DNA of 64,000 bases from Sphingomonas trueperi (GCF_011927635.1 NZ_JAATJB010000005.1:1-64000), one strand, 5' to 3'. Positions 15,815 to 24,832 are shown, numbered from the stretch's first letter. Program-made: numbers and translations. Notes: a model not told the origin generated them from the sequence alone.

Positions 15815-17977
15815 ATGCGTCGCGTCCTTCTCCTCTCCTCCTCGCTCGTGCTGCTGCCGGTCTCGGCGTTCGCGGATCCCGACCGCGCAACGCCTGCGCC
15901 CGCCGAATCCGGGCAGGCGAAGGATGCGCCCGCGCAGCAGCCGCCGGCGATCATCGTCACCGCGCCCTATCGGCTGAGCGAGACCGACGTGCTGTCCGGC
16001 ACCTCGGTGGTCACCGGCGAGGAACTCACCCGCAACCTGCGGCCGACGATCGGCGAGACGCTGGCGCGCCAGCCGGGCGTGTCGGCCAGCTCGTTCGGCC
16101 CGAGCGCCTCGCGGCCGATCCTGCGCGGCTTCCAGGGCGAGCGCGTCCGCGTGCTGACCGACGGGATCGGCTCGATCGACGTGTCGAACACCTCGGCCGA
16201 TCACGCGGTGATCATCGATCCGCTGCTCGCCGAGCGCATCGAGGTGCTGCGCGGTCCCTCGGCGCTGCTGTTCGGCTCGTCGGCGATGGGCGGCGTGGTT
16301 AACGTGATCGACAGCCGCATTCCGCGCAGTGTGCCGGAGAAGGGCTATCGGCTGAGCGGCATCGGCACCTATGGCTCGGCCGCGGAGGAGCGCTCGGTCG
16401 GCGGGGCGGGGGACGTCGCGGTGGGTAGCCATCTCGTGCTGCACGCCGACGGTTCCTATACCAAGACCAGCGACCTCAAGATCGGCGGCTATGCGCTCAC
16501 CGCCGACAAGCGTCGCCAGGCGCTGGCGAGCGCCGCGCTCCCTGTCGACCCCGATGCGGAAGAGCCGATTGACTTCGCCGCCAATGCGGCCGTGCGGAAC
16601 CGGCTGCCGAACAGCGCCGCCAAGACCTGGACGGCCGGCGCAGGCGCATCGATCATCACCGACACCGGCACGCTGGGTATCGCCTACAGCCATTATGACA
16701 GCCTGTACGGCGTGCCGATCCGCTTCGCGACCGAGCCGGGTCAGGAGCAGGAAGGGCCGCGACTGAGCGTCGTCCAGAATCGGCTCGATCTGCGCGCCGA
16801 GGCCGATACCGGCGGTGGCTTCCTCCAGAAGGTACGGCTCCGCGCCGGCTATGCCGCCTATCGCCATTTCGAGCTGGAGGAAGACGGCGCGGTTGGCACC
16901 GCCTTCTACAACAAGGGGCTGGAAGGCCGGCTCGAACTGATCCAGGCCGATCGCGGCGCGTGGCGGGGTGCGAGCGGCGTGCAGTATTTCGCGCGCGACT
17001 TTGACGTGCAGGGCGACGAGGCCTTCCTGCCCAAGAACAAGACCCAGCAGACCGGCCTGTTCACGCTCCAGCAGCTCGACATGGGCGCGCTCAAGGCCGA
17101 GGCGGGGCTGCGCTACGAATTCACCGATCTCTCGGCCAATCCCGTGCTGGAGGATACGCGCTTCTTCAACGGCAAGCGCAGCTTCCAGGCCCTGTCCGGC
17201 TCGGTCGGCGCCTCCTACGGCGTTGCCCGCGACGTGCGGATCGGCCTGAATCTGTCGCACACCGAGCGCGCGCCCTCGGCCGAGGAGCTGTTCGCCAACG
17301 GCGCGCATGCCGGCACCGAAGCCTATGAGCTGGGCAGCCCCGATTTCCGGCTCGAGAAGAGCTGGGGCTTGGAAGCCACCGTGCACGCGCATGGCGACGG
17401 CTACAGCTTCGATGCCTCGGCCTATTACAACTGGTTCTCCAACTATATCAGCGACAACCAGGCGCCGCAGGCGGTCTGCGAGGCGGCAGCGGCCCCCAGC
17501 GGGCGCACCGTCGATCTGCCCTGCTACCGGTTCACCCAGCGCGACGCGCGTTACTATGGCTTCGAGGCGGAAGGGTCGGTGCGGCTGGCCCAGCTCGGCG
17601 GCTACGCCATCAACCTCGATGCGCTGGGGGACTATGTCCACGCCAACATCGTCGACGAGGGGCCCGCACCGCGCATCCCGGCACCGCGCGTGCTGGGCGG
17701 CATCGAGGCGCAGTCGGACCGGATCACCGGCCGTCTGGAGGCCGAGCATGTCTTCGTGCAGAACCGCATCGCCGCGTTCGAGACGCGCACCGCACCCTAC
17801 ACCATGGTCAACGCCACGCTCAGCCTGAAGCCGTTCCCGACGATGCCGGGGACGACGCTGACGCTGTCCGCCAACAACCTGTTCGACGTCGAGGCGCGGC
17901 GCGCGAGCAGCTATCTGAAGGACTATGCGCCGCTCGCAGGCCGCGACCTGCGCGCGACGCTGCGCTTCAGCCTGTAG
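15815..17977 (+). CDS. TonB-dependent outer-membrane receptor, ZnuD-like
   Basis: A 720-residue receptor with signal peptide (MRRVLLLSSSLVLLPVSAFA), a TonB box region (IIVTAPYRL), a plug domain (residues about 60-170: RPILRGFQGERVRVLTDGI, IEVLRGPSALLFGSSAMGGVVNV) and a 22-strand barrel ending in LRATLRFSL. LSHTERAPSAEELFANGAHAGTEAYELG resembles ZnuD-type zinc or heme receptors. It imports a metal or siderophore using TonB energy. The final 11 bp overlap the convergent helical-repeat gene. Substrate assignment is tentative. Confidence 0.88.
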   Translation: MRRVLLLSSSLVLLPVSAFADPDRATPAPAESGQAKDAPAQQPPAIIVTAPYRLSETDVLSGTSVVTGEELTRNLRPTIGETLARQPGVSASSFGPSASRPILRGFQGERVRVLTDGIGSIDVSNTSADHAVIIDPLLAERIEVLRGPSALLFGSSAMGGVVNVIDSRIPRSVPEKGYRLSGIGTYGSAAEERSVGGAGDVAVGSHLVLHADGSYTKTSDLKIGGYALTADKRRQALASAALPVDPDAEEPIDFAANAAVRNRLPNSAAKTWTAGAGASIITDTGTLGIAYSHYDSLYGVPIRFATEPGQEQEGPRLSVVQNRLDLRAEADTGGGFLQKVRLRAGYAAYRHFELEEDGAVGTAFYNKGLEGRLELIQADRGAWRGASGVQYFARDFDVQGDEAFLPKNKTQQTGLFTLQQLDMGALKAEAGLRYEFTDLSANPVLEDTRFFNGKRSFQALSGSVGASYGVARDVRIGLNLSHTERAPSAEELFANGAHAGTEAYELGSPDFRLEKSWGLEATVHAHGDGYSFDASAYYNWFSNYISDNQAPQAVCEAAAAPSGRTVDLPCYRFTQRDARYYGFEAEGSVRLAQLGGYAINLDALGDYVHANIVDEGPAPRIPAPRVLGGIEAQSDRITGRLEAEHVFVQNRIAAFETRTAPYTMVNATLSLKPFPTMPGTTLTLSANNLFDVEARRASSYLKDYAPLAGRDLRATLRFSL

Positions 17978-19793
17978 TCGAGCTCGTCGCGTCCATCAGG
18001 TCCCCGATCGCGCCCGTCGGGCTCGCTTCGGGGATCGCGGCCATCGCCGCACTGATCCGCGCCGGGTCAACCGTCGGCGACGGCTGGGTCAGGAGGTCGA
18101 ACGCCTGGGCGCTGGGCAGCGCCTTGAACGCCGCGCCATAGCGGGCGCGCAGCGCCTGCAGCTTGGCTTCCTGGTTGAGCATCGCCAGCGCCACCGCCTG
18201 GCGGAGCACGATCGCCTGGGCGGGCGGCGTCATCGCGCCGGGGGCGGGCAGGGTGGCTTCGTTCTCGGTGATGAACGAGCCCCAGTTGCGCGTGCGCCAG
18301 TGGATCTCGCTGCGGACGCCGCTGCCGCCGGGCACGCCGTCGAGCGCGGCCATCGCCGCATCCTCGCGACCCAGCTTGTACAGCGCCACCGCTTCGATCC
18401 GCTTGCGATCGAAGCGCATCGCGTCCGAATAGCTCGCCTGCTCGGTGGCGTGGAGCGTGTCTAGCGCCTTCACCGGATCGCCAGAGAGGATGAACAGCGA
18501 GGCCACCTTCACCGAGAGCGGGCCCTGCGCCACGTCCTGCCGGCGCTGCATCAGCTGGTACTGGAGCAGCTCGGCCGCGCGCGGATAGAGGCCGGCGTTC
18601 TGCAGCCGCTCGGCCAGGCGCAGCGCGAGCGCGTCGCCTTCGGCACCGGCGGGCCCCAGTTCCTTGTAATCCCAGTAAAGGCCTGCGGCCTCCGGCAGCG
18701 GGGTGCCACTGTCGGGCGCGAGCATCTCGGCCAGCCAGGTCTGGATCTGCTTGAGCATCGGGCCGGAATCGCCGTCCGGACGATAGAAGCGGAACAGCGT
18801 GGCGGCGCTGCGCAGTGCCGCGCGGCGGTTGTTGGTCTCCAGCGCCAGCTGATATTCGAGGCGGAGCGCGCTCGCCTCGATCTCGTCGCCGCGCCAGCCA
18901 TAGCGCAGCGCCTCGAGCCGCTTGACGCCTTCTGAGGGATCGATGCGGTGGAGCTTGAGGTCGCCTTCGATATGCGCGAGCTTGGCTTCGGCCTGGATTT
19001 CGGGCGAACCGCTCAGCTCGGCGCGCGACAGGCGGAACAGCCCCTCGGCGGGATCGCCCGAGGCGAGCAGCGCCTTGCCGCGCAGCAGATTTGCCTGTGG
19101 GTCCTGTTCGCCGAACAGCTTGAGCCAGGCGATCGCGGGCTGGCCCTGGCCGATCGCGATCGCACCGCGCGCGGCGGCGAGGGTGAAGGGCTTGCGCTCC
19201 TGCGGCGTGCGGCCGTTGATCGCGGGGACGGCGCAATTGATCTGGCGGGCGGCCGCCTTGGCGTCGCCGGTGCCGGCCAGCGCCCGCACCCGCCAGGCAC
19301 AGGCTTCGGCATTGCCTTCGAGCTCGGGCAACGACAGTGCTTGGACCGCGTCGCGATTATGGCCGATCATCACCAGCGCGGCGCCGGTGGCGAGCTGGAA
19401 CGGCGCGACGAGGGCCAAATCCTCGTCGTCGGACTCCATCGTCTCCAGCACGCCCAGCGCCTCGGCGCCCATGCCGCGGCGGATCAGCGAGCCGACATAG
19501 TGCCAGCGCGCGAGCTGGCGGGTTTCGGGCTTGGCGTGGATGATCTCGTCCCACGCCGCTTCCTCGCTCAGCTCGGGCCAGTCGCGGCTGTCAGTGACGA
19601 TCGGCATCTGCGCGAGGGTGGCGGCGAAGGGCGGCAGCACCGGGCGGCCGGCGGGGGCCGCCGCCGGGGTCGCGGCATCGGCGGCAGGTGCCGCGGGGGC
19701 GGCGCCATGGTCGGCGGGCGCGTGCGCGGGATCGCTGGGCGGCGCGGCGGCGGTGCTGGCGAGCAGTGCGACGATCAGCAAACGGCGCATCAA
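17967..19793 (-). CDS. Exported helical-repeat (TPR-like) protein of unknown function
   Basis: A 608-residue protein with a signal peptide (MMRRLLIVALLASTAAA), an Ala/Pro-rich spacer (residues 18-50), then helical repeats throughout (ARWHYVGSLIRRGMGAEALGVLETM, AEASALRLEYQLALETNNRRAALRSAATLFRFY and others). Likely a periplasmic scaffold. It is translationally coupled (ATGA) to a small membrane protein upstream, and that pair has a flagellar-type promoter element, so a motility role similar to MotC-type periplasmic proteins is possible but unproven. Confidence 0.65.
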   Translation of the reverse strand: MMRRLLIVALLASTAAAPPSDPAHAPADHGAAPAAPAADAATPAAAPAGRPVLPPFAATLAQMPIVTDSRDWPELSEEAAWDEIIHAKPETRQLARWHYVGSLIRRGMGAEALGVLETMESDDEDLALVAPFQLATGAALVMIGHNRDAVQALSLPELEGNAEACAWRVRALAGTGDAKAAARQINCAVPAINGRTPQERKPFTLAAARGAIAIGQGQPAIAWLKLFGEQDPQANLLRGKALLASGDPAEGLFRLSRAELSGSPEIQAEAKLAHIEGDLKLHRIDPSEGVKRLEALRYGWRGDEIEASALRLEYQLALETNNRRAALRSAATLFRFYRPDGDSGPMLKQIQTWLAEMLAPDSGTPLPEAAGLYWDYKELGPAGAEGDALALRLAERLQNAGLYPRAAELLQYQLMQRRQDVAQGPLSVKVASLFILSGDPVKALDTLHATEQASYSDAMRFDRKRIEAVALYKLGREDAAMAALDGVPGGSGVRSEIHWRTRNWGSFITENEATLPAPGAMTPPAQAIVLRQAVALAMLNQEAKLQALRARYGAAFKALPSAQAFDLLTQPSPTVDPARISAAMAAIPEASPTGAIGDLMDATSSTTG

Positions 19794-20005
19794 TGGGCTC
19801 CGACCATGAGATAGGTGACGACCGCGCCGCCGATAATGCAGGCGATGATGAAGATCATGGCAGGCACGATCGGCAGTCCGCCCGCGGCGGCGGCTTCCGC
19901 CGGCCCGGCCTGGCCGTTCTGCGTCTCGCTGGTGTCGACGGCATTGCCGCGGGCGCCCGCATCGGCGACGACGCGCATCCGGGCGGGGCGTTGATCGTGG
20001 CTCAT
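19790..20005 (-). CDS. Small single-pass membrane protein
   Basis: A 71-residue protein with one C-terminal membrane span (IVPAMIFIIACIIGGAVVTYLMVGA, residues about 46-70) and a hydrophilic N-terminus. Its stop overlaps the ATG of the helical-repeat gene, so the two are made together. A CCTATAAAT element lies 28 bp upstream. I recognise no family. Confidence 0.6.
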   Translation of the reverse strand: MSHDQRPARMRVVADAGARGNAVDTSETQNGQAGPAEAAAAGGLPIVPAMIFIIACIIGGAVVTYLMVGAH

Positions 20006-20032
20006 TTGTAATCCGTTAAGTGCTTGTCCCTT

Positions 20033-20041
20033 ATTTATAGG
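20033..20041 (-). promoter_or_regulatory. Flagellar-type promoter element CCTATAAAT
   Basis: The shared element on the minus strand, in front of the small membrane protein and helical-repeat pair. Slightly divergent (AAAT instead of AAG/AAT). Confidence 0.4.
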
Positions 20042-20073
20042 ACGTGCGCGGCCGCAGCGGCCGCCGCACCCAT

Positions 20074-20511
20074 ATGATTAGCAGGAGAAATTTGGTGCTC
20101 GGCAAGCAGACGCTGGCGATGCTCGGACTGGTGGCAATTGCGGTTTCGCCGCTGCCTGCGGGGCGTGCGCTGGCCTCCGGCGGCGGTGGCGAAGGCGAGG
20201 GTCTGCATCTGGTGAAGATGGAGCCCATCGCGGTGCCGATCGTCGATTCGGACCGAGTCGCCGGCACGCTCAATTTTCAGCTGGTCATCGAGGCGCACGA
20301 TTCCGCGAGCGCCGAAAGGCTCACCGCAGCGATGCCGAACCTGCGGATGGCGGCGATCGCCGGCGGCGTGGAGTTCGCACGATTGGACGCCTCGGCGCTG
20401 CGCGCGGTGAACGTCGCCGATCTCGACAAGACGTTGACCGGTGCGCTCAAGACCGTCGCGCCGGACCTGGGCCGCGTGCTGATCGTCGAAGTGGGCGCCT
20501 CGCAGAACTGA
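20074..20511 (+). CDS. Exported protein, possibly FliL-like domain
   Basis: A 145-residue protein with a hydrophobic export signal (TLAMLGLVAIAVSPLPAGRALA) and a short globular domain: VKMEPIAVPIVDSDRVAGTLNFQLVIEA, then LDKTLTGALKTVAPDLGRVLIVEV. The pattern of a beta strand, helix and C-terminal strand recalls the periplasmic part of FliL, but similarity is weak. ATG 20074 is used; TTG 20092 and GTG 20095 have a better AGGAG ribosome site and are realistic alternatives. A strong terminator follows. Confidence 0.6.
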   Translation: MISRRNLVLGKQTLAMLGLVAIAVSPLPAGRALASGGGGEGEGLHLVKMEPIAVPIVDSDRVAGTLNFQLVIEAHDSASAERLTAAMPNLRMAAIAGGVEFARLDASALRAVNVADLDKTLTGALKTVAPDLGRVLIVEVGASQN

Positions 20512-20551
20512 TCGTCCGCGGCGGACGCTTCCTGTCGTCTACTGCGTGCAC

Positions 20552-20595
20552 AAAAACGCCGTCGTTCCGGATCGGCCCGGGACGACGGCGTTTTT
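20552..20595. terminator. Bidirectional rho-independent terminator
   Basis: AAAAACGCCGTCGT pairs with ACGACGGCGTTTTT around a 16-nt inner section, giving A and T runs on both sides. It serves the exported protein gene (+) and the motE-like gene (-), which converge here. Confidence 0.9.
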
Positions 20596-20614
20596 GCGTT
20601 CGAAGAAGGGCGTT

Positions 20615-21196
20615 TCAGCCCGGCTTGCGGGCCGGGCCGGCGGGGCCGGCAACCGCCGGACCTGCCTGGGCCGCGACCGGCGCCGCCACCGCCTTGGTGG
20701 CGCTCTTGCGTGCTAGTGCCATGCTGAGCGACGCCGCGCCCTTGGGCGACATCGCCGCCAGGATCGCCGCAGTGGAGGCAGGGCGCATGCGCTGCGCCAC
20801 CTTCATCTGCACTTCCATGTCGAGCTGCTCGAACACCGCCGCGGCCTTGGCCGGCTTCATCGCCTGGTAGATGCGGGCGAGTTCGTCGAACTGGATTTCG
20901 GCGGCGGCGGGGGCTCCGGGCGTCCCCGGCGCACCGGCGGCATCCTTTTGCTGCGCCTCGACGCTCGCTGCCAGCCGCTGCTCGGCGGCCTTGGCCGCCT
21001 GCTCGCGCAGGTCGAGTGCGCGCTGGCGCTTGGCGGCATCCTGGTCGCGCGCGCTCAGGTCGCGCTCGATCGAATTGCCGAGCCGGGTCTTGGCGGTGCC
21101 GTCCTGATCGCCGGTGGCGATGCTGGCGGCATTGGCCACCGCGGCGATCGCGGAAGCCGCCGCCATCAGCAGCAGCAGGGAGGGGCGCGCCATCAT
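20615..21196 (-). CDS. MotE-like flagellar protein (MgtE N-domain)
   Basis: A 193-residue protein with a signal or anchor (MMARPSLLLLMAAASAIAAVANA), a coiled coil (residues about 45-85) and an MgtE-N-like helical domain (FDELARIYQAMKPAKAAAVFEQL to STAAILAAMSPKGAA, residues 104-160), the architecture of MotE, a periplasmic chaperone for the motor. The C-terminus is an Ala/Pro/Gly tail. Last gene of fliL-fliM-DUF6468-motE; ATG 21196 overlaps the upstream stop. Confidence 0.75.
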   Translation of the reverse strand: MMARPSLLLLMAAASAIAAVANAASIATGDQDGTAKTRLGNSIERDLSARDQDAAKRQRALDLREQAAKAAEQRLAASVEAQQKDAAGAPGTPGAPAAAEIQFDELARIYQAMKPAKAAAVFEQLDMEVQMKVAQRMRPASTAAILAAMSPKGAASLSMALARKSATKAVAAPVAAQAGPAVAGPAGPARKPG

Positions 21197-21600
21197 GCGG
21201 CCTCACGCGTGGCAGGCGTCTCGTCGGCCGATGCTTCGGCTTCGGCTCCCTGGGCGGCGGCTTCCTCGCCGGCGACGCGTAGCGCGTTGGCCAGGCTCAC
21301 CGCCGAGACGATGCGCTCGCAGGCGCTGTCGGCGATGCCGATCATGTCCGAAAGTTCGTCGCGCAGGTCCCGGGCCTGCTCCACCAGTCGCGCATGGCGG
21401 GCGCAATCGGTGCCCAGCGTCTGCTTCATGTCGGAAAGCACCGATCGGGCCTGCACGGTCGCATGGTCCAGCGCCTTCACCACGTCGGTGAGGGCGCCGT
21501 CCTTCACGGCGCGCAGGCTGCGCATCATGCGCATGCTCTGCACGAGCACGGCCACGCACAGGATGATCGTCAGCACATTGGCGAAAAGCGCGATACTCAT
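21193..21600 (-). CDS. DUF6468-type flagellar-locus membrane protein
   Basis: A 135-residue protein with an N-terminal membrane span (LFANVLTIILCVAVLVQSM), then a cytoplasmic or periplasmic helical region and an acidic tail (GEEAAAQGAEAEASADE). This small protein commonly sits between fliM and motE in alphaproteobacteria; its role is not established. It starts one base after the fliM stop and overlaps motE by 4 bp. Confidence 0.68.
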   Translation of the reverse strand: MSIALFANVLTIILCVAVLVQSMRMMRSLRAVKDGALTDVVKALDHATVQARSVLSDMKQTLGTDCARHARLVEQARDLRDELSDMIGIADSACERIVSAVSLANALRVAGEEAAAQGAEAEASADETPATREAA

Positions 21601-21601
21601 G

Positions 21602-22615
21602 TTACTTCTTCCTCGTGCGGGAAACGTCGTTGACCAAGCGCACGGCGACGCGGCCGCTGCGCTGGCCGATCTGGGCCTGGGCGAGCTTGATGTCGCCGCA
21701 CGCCATGTCGAGCGCGTCGTCGGGGCTCTTGTCGAAGGCGATGGTCTGGCCGACCTGCAGCTCCTCCAAGTCGGAGAGCGGCAGCGCCTTTTCGCCGAGC
21801 AGCACGTTGACCGTCACGTTGGTCTTGCGGATCTCGGAGGCCATATGCGCCTCCCAGATGCTGTCGCGGCCGCTCTTCTCGCCCATGAAGCGCTGGAGCA
21901 ACTTGTGGCGCACCGGCTCCAGCGTGGCGTAGGGAAACACCATGGTGATGCAACCGCCGCGGCCGTCCATGTCCACGCGGAAGGTTGCAATGGCGCAGAT
22001 GTTCGAGGTGGCGGCGATCGCGGCGAAGCGCGGGTTGGTCTCGATGCGCTCGAGCTTCATGTTCACCGGCTCGATCGGGGCGAAGGCATCGGCAAAGTCG
22101 CGCAGCGCCGTCTCCAGCACGCGCGAGACCAGCGAGGTCTCGATCGGGGTGAAGCCGCGGCCGTCGATCACCGTCGGGGTGTTGCTGCCGCGGCCGCCGA
22201 GCAGCGCGTCCACCACCGAGTAGATCAGGCCCGATTCCACCGTGATCAGGCCATAGCTTTCCCATTCCGCGATCTTGAACACGCCGACCATCGCCGGCAG
22301 CAGCACGCGGTTCATGAATTCGCCGAAGCGCGCCGAGGTCACTTCCTCCAGGCTCACGTCGATCGCGTCCGAGGTCATGTTGCGCATCGAGCTGGCGAAG
22401 CTGCGGACCACGCGGTCGCAGACGACTTCCAGCATCGGCAGCCGTTCGTGGCTGATGACCTTCGATTCCAGAACGGCGCGCAGGCCCTTCTTCTTCAGAA
22501 CCGGTTCGCTGCCGCCGAACAGCGCGTCGATGTCCGCTTGGCCGAAATTGCCGATATCGTCGCCGAACGGAGCCGCGGGCGGATCGGGCAGATCAAAATC
22601 GTCTAGGTCGATCAT
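21602..22615 (-). CDS. fliM: Flagellar motor switch protein FliM
   Basis: A 337-residue FliM. The acidic N-terminus (MIDLDDFDLPD) may replace the usual CheY-binding peptide. The middle CheC-like domain (residues about 60-240) contains SFASSMRNMTSDAIDVSLEEV and LLGGRGSNT, and a C-terminal SpoA domain (TVNVLLGEKALPLSDLEELQVGQTIAF) stacks with FliN in the C-ring. Its ATG overlaps the fliL stop by 4 bp. It works with FliG (38785) and FliN (33975), which are encoded far away in this window. Confidence 0.93.
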   Translation of the reverse strand: MIDLDDFDLPDPPAAPFGDDIGNFGQADIDALFGGSEPVLKKKGLRAVLESKVISHERLPMLEVVCDRVVRSFASSMRNMTSDAIDVSLEEVTSARFGEFMNRVLLPAMVGVFKIAEWESYGLITVESGLIYSVVDALLGGRGSNTPTVIDGRGFTPIETSLVSRVLETALRDFADAFAPIEPVNMKLERIETNPRFAAIAATSNICAIATFRVDMDGRGGCITMVFPYATLEPVRHKLLQRFMGEKSGRDSIWEAHMASEIRKTNVTVNVLLGEKALPLSDLEELQVGQTIAFDKSPDDALDMACGDIKLAQAQIGQRSGRVAVRLVNDVSRTRKK

Positions 22616-23169
22616 TGCTGGATCAGGTCCTGAATGAGAACTTCCTTGACCATGCCGGGGCCGAGGACGCGGGTGGCGCGCACCATCAGCTCCTCCTTCA
22701 GACGGTACACGGCCGCCGAACCGCCCAGATCCTCGGGACGCAGCTCGCGCAGGAAGGGCTGGTAGGCGTCGAGTACCACCGGCAGCTTGTCCTTGAGCGC
22801 CGCGTCGGTCGTCTTGGGGCCGGGTACGAGCATCAGGTGCAGCTTGAGGAAGCGCGGCGCGCCGTCGGGTGAGCGCAGATTCACGGAGACGGTGGGCACG
22901 TCGACGAACTTGCCCTTGCCTTCCCCTTCGCCGTGGCCGCCTTCGCCTTCCTTGGCATCGCCTTCGCCATGCCCTTCGTCCGCAGCGGCGGTTTCCTCGC
23001 CATGCGCCTCGGTCTTGGTCGCGCTCTTGCCGCCCATGAAGAAGGCGGCACCGCCGCCACCCAGCGTGAGCGCGGCCACGGTGGCGGCGCCGATGATGAT
23101 CAGCTTCTTCTTCTTGTTGGGCGCCGGGGTCTCCTGCGCGCTCTTATCCTCGACGATCTCGGCCGACAT
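22612..23169 (-). CDS. fliL: Flagellar basal-body protein FliL
   Basis: A 185-residue FliL: cytoplasmic N-terminus (APNKKKKL), one membrane span (IIIGAATVAALTLGGGGAAFFM, residues 20-42), a low-complexity Gly/Glu/His linker (HGEGDAKEGEGGHGEGEGKG), and the periplasmic FliL domain (FVDVPTVSVNLRSPDGAPRFLKLHLMLV) that surrounds the stators. First gene of fliL-fliM-DUF6468-motE, behind a CTATAATAG element at 23226-23234. A second FliL paralogue is at 47154. Confidence 0.88.
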   Translation of the reverse strand: MSAEIVEDKSAQETPAPNKKKKLIIIGAATVAALTLGGGGAAFFMGGKSATKTEAHGEETAAADEGHGEGDAKEGEGGHGEGEGKGKFVDVPTVSVNLRSPDGAPRFLKLHLMLVPGPKTTDAALKDKLPVVLDAYQPFLRELRPEDLGGSAAVYRLKEELMVRATRVLGPGMVKEVLIQDLIQQ

Positions 23170-23225
23170 AATAACCCTGGACCTTCCGATTTATCGGCCG
23201 CGGCGTCCGCACGTCCGATTTCCCT

Positions 23226-23234
23226 CTATTATAG
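23226..23234. promoter_or_regulatory. Divergent flagellar promoter element CTATTATAG (fliL / flgF)
   Basis: CTATTATAG reads as CTATAATAG toward fliL and as a near-symmetric TATTAT toward flgF. The same string (CTCTATTATAGAA) recurs at the fliG/FlaEY divergent junction (39872). Confidence 0.5.
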
Positions 23235-23244
23235 AACCGTCACC

Positions 23245-23258
23245 CGGCAATTTCTGCC
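23245..23258. promoter_or_regulatory. ftr-like palindrome between fliL and flgF
   Basis: CGGCAATTTCTGCC, of the form GGCA-N5-TGCC, beside the divergent promoter element. Candidate site for the FlbD-type regulator encoded at 32644. Confidence 0.5.
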
Positions 23259-23286
23259 TAGTGACCATTTTTCGAAGGACGGTCCG

Positions 23287-24027
23287 GTGGACATCTCCTC
23301 TTACGTGCTCCTCAGCCAGGAGCAGGCGCTGCGGCGCCGGATGGACGTGGTGGCGAACAACATCGCCAACATGAATACGGTGGGGTTCAAGCGCGAGCAG
23401 CCGGTGTTCCGCGAATATGTGGAACAGACCGACGGCGCGGTGAAGGCCGCCGAGAAGACCTCGTTCGTGCTCGATTACGGCGCGGTCCACGATGCCTCGA
23501 ACGGCGCGTTCCAGCCGACCGGCAATCCGCTCGACGTGATGATCGACGGGCCGGGCTATCTGGCGGTGCAGGCCGGTGACGGCACCACCGCCTATACGCG
23601 CGCGGGCTATGTGAAGGTGCTCGAGAGTGGCGAGCTCGCCACCTCCGGCGGCCAGGTGATCCTGGGCGAGGGTGGCAAGCCGATCAAGATCCCGCCCGAG
23701 GAAGCCGGCAAGGTCAACGTTCATGCCGATGGCACGGTGATGGGCGAGAACGGCCCGCTCGGCCGCATCGCGGTGACCGTGTTCGACAACGAGGCGGTCG
23801 TCGATCCGCGCGGCAACGACATGTTCACGGGCACGGGCGGACGCGAGCTGCCGGCGGCGCAGACCAAGCTGGTGAGCGGCGGCGTCGAGGGATCGAACGT
23901 CAACGCGATCGTCGAGACGACCGACATGATGCAGATCCTGCGCGCCTATCAGACCAGCCAGAGCCTCTCCAACTCGATGTCGGACCTGCGCAAGAGCGCG
24001 ATCGACAAGCTCGGCCGCGTCAGCTGA
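23287..24027 (+). CDS. flgF: Flagellar proximal rod protein FlgF
   Basis: A 246-residue FlgF. GTG 23287 (VDISSYVLLSQEQALRRRMDVVANNIANMNTVGFKRE) has AAGGACG upstream and gives the standard N-terminus; reading further back runs through the promoter and fliL. The conserved GYLAVQAGDGTTAYTRAG and C-terminal SNVNAIVETTDMMQILRAYQ segments match rod proteins. First gene of flgF-flgG-flgA-flgH, 22 bp before flgG. Confidence 0.92.
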   Translation: MDISSYVLLSQEQALRRRMDVVANNIANMNTVGFKREQPVFREYVEQTDGAVKAAEKTSFVLDYGAVHDASNGAFQPTGNPLDVMIDGPGYLAVQAGDGTTAYTRAGYVKVLESGELATSGGQVILGEGGKPIKIPPEEAGKVNVHADGTVMGENGPLGRIAVTVFDNEAVVDPRGNDMFTGTGGRELPAAQTKLVSGGVEGSNVNAIVETTDMMQILRAYQTSQSLSNSMSDLRKSAIDKLGRVS

Positions 24028-24049
24028 CTTTCACGAAGGGATAAACTCC

Positions 24050-24832
24050 ATGCGTACGCTTTCCATCGCCGCGACCGGCATGCTGGCCCAGCAGACCAAT
24101 GTCGACGTGATCTCGAACAACATCGCCAACATGAACACCACCGCGTTCAAGAAGCAGCGCGCCGAGTTCCAGGACCTGCTCTACCAGCAGGTCTCGCGCC
24201 CCGGCTCGTCGACCGGCGGCGACACCAAGGTGCCGGCCGGCATCCAGATCGGCTCGGGCGTGAAGACCGGCGGCGTCTACCGCATCAACCAGCAGGGCTC
24301 GCTGCAGCAGACCGACAACCCCTATGACATGGCGGTGACGGGCAAGGGCTATTTCCAGGTGACGATGCCCGACGGCACCACCGCCTATACCCGGGACGGC
24401 TCGTTCCAGATCTCCGACCAGGGCGAACTGGTGACGCAGGACGGCTATCCGGTGCAGCCCGGCGTCACCATCCCGCAGGGTGCGCTGGACGTCAGCATCT
24501 CGAAGACCGGCCTGGTAGAAGTGACCGTCGCCGGCAACACTCAGCCGCAGCAGCTCGGCCAGCTCCAGCTAGCCACCTTCATGAACGAGAGTGGCCTGGA
24601 AGCGAAGGGCGGCAACCTCTTCCTCGAAACCGCCGCCTCGGGCCAGCCGACCGTCGGCTCGCCGGGCGATACGGGGATCGGCACGCTGACCCAGGGCTTC
24701 ATCGAAGGCTCGAACGTTAATCCCGTGTCCGAAATCACTTCGCTGATCACCGCGCAGCGCGCCTATGAAATGAACAGTCGCGTGCTCAAGACAGCGGACG
24801 AAATGCTGGCGACGACCAGCCAGCTGCGCTGA
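24050..24832 (+). CDS. flgG: Flagellar distal rod protein FlgG
   Basis: A 260-residue FlgG, the usual length: MRTLSIAATGMLAQQTNVDVISNNIANMNTTAFKKQ, the GSGVKTGGVYRINQQGSLQQTDNPYDMAVTG segment characteristic of FlgG, and C-terminal EGSNVNPVSEITSLITAQRAYEMNSRVLKTADEML. It builds the distal rod that passes through the P and L rings. Its stop overlaps the flgA start (TGATG). Confidence 0.96.
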   Translation: MRTLSIAATGMLAQQTNVDVISNNIANMNTTAFKKQRAEFQDLLYQQVSRPGSSTGGDTKVPAGIQIGSGVKTGGVYRINQQGSLQQTDNPYDMAVTGKGYFQVTMPDGTTAYTRDGSFQISDQGELVTQDGYPVQPGVTIPQGALDVSISKTGLVEVTVAGNTQPQQLGQLQLATFMNESGLEAKGGNLFLETAASGQPTVGSPGDTGIGTLTQGFIEGSNVNPVSEITSLITAQRAYEMNSRVLKTADEMLATTSQLR

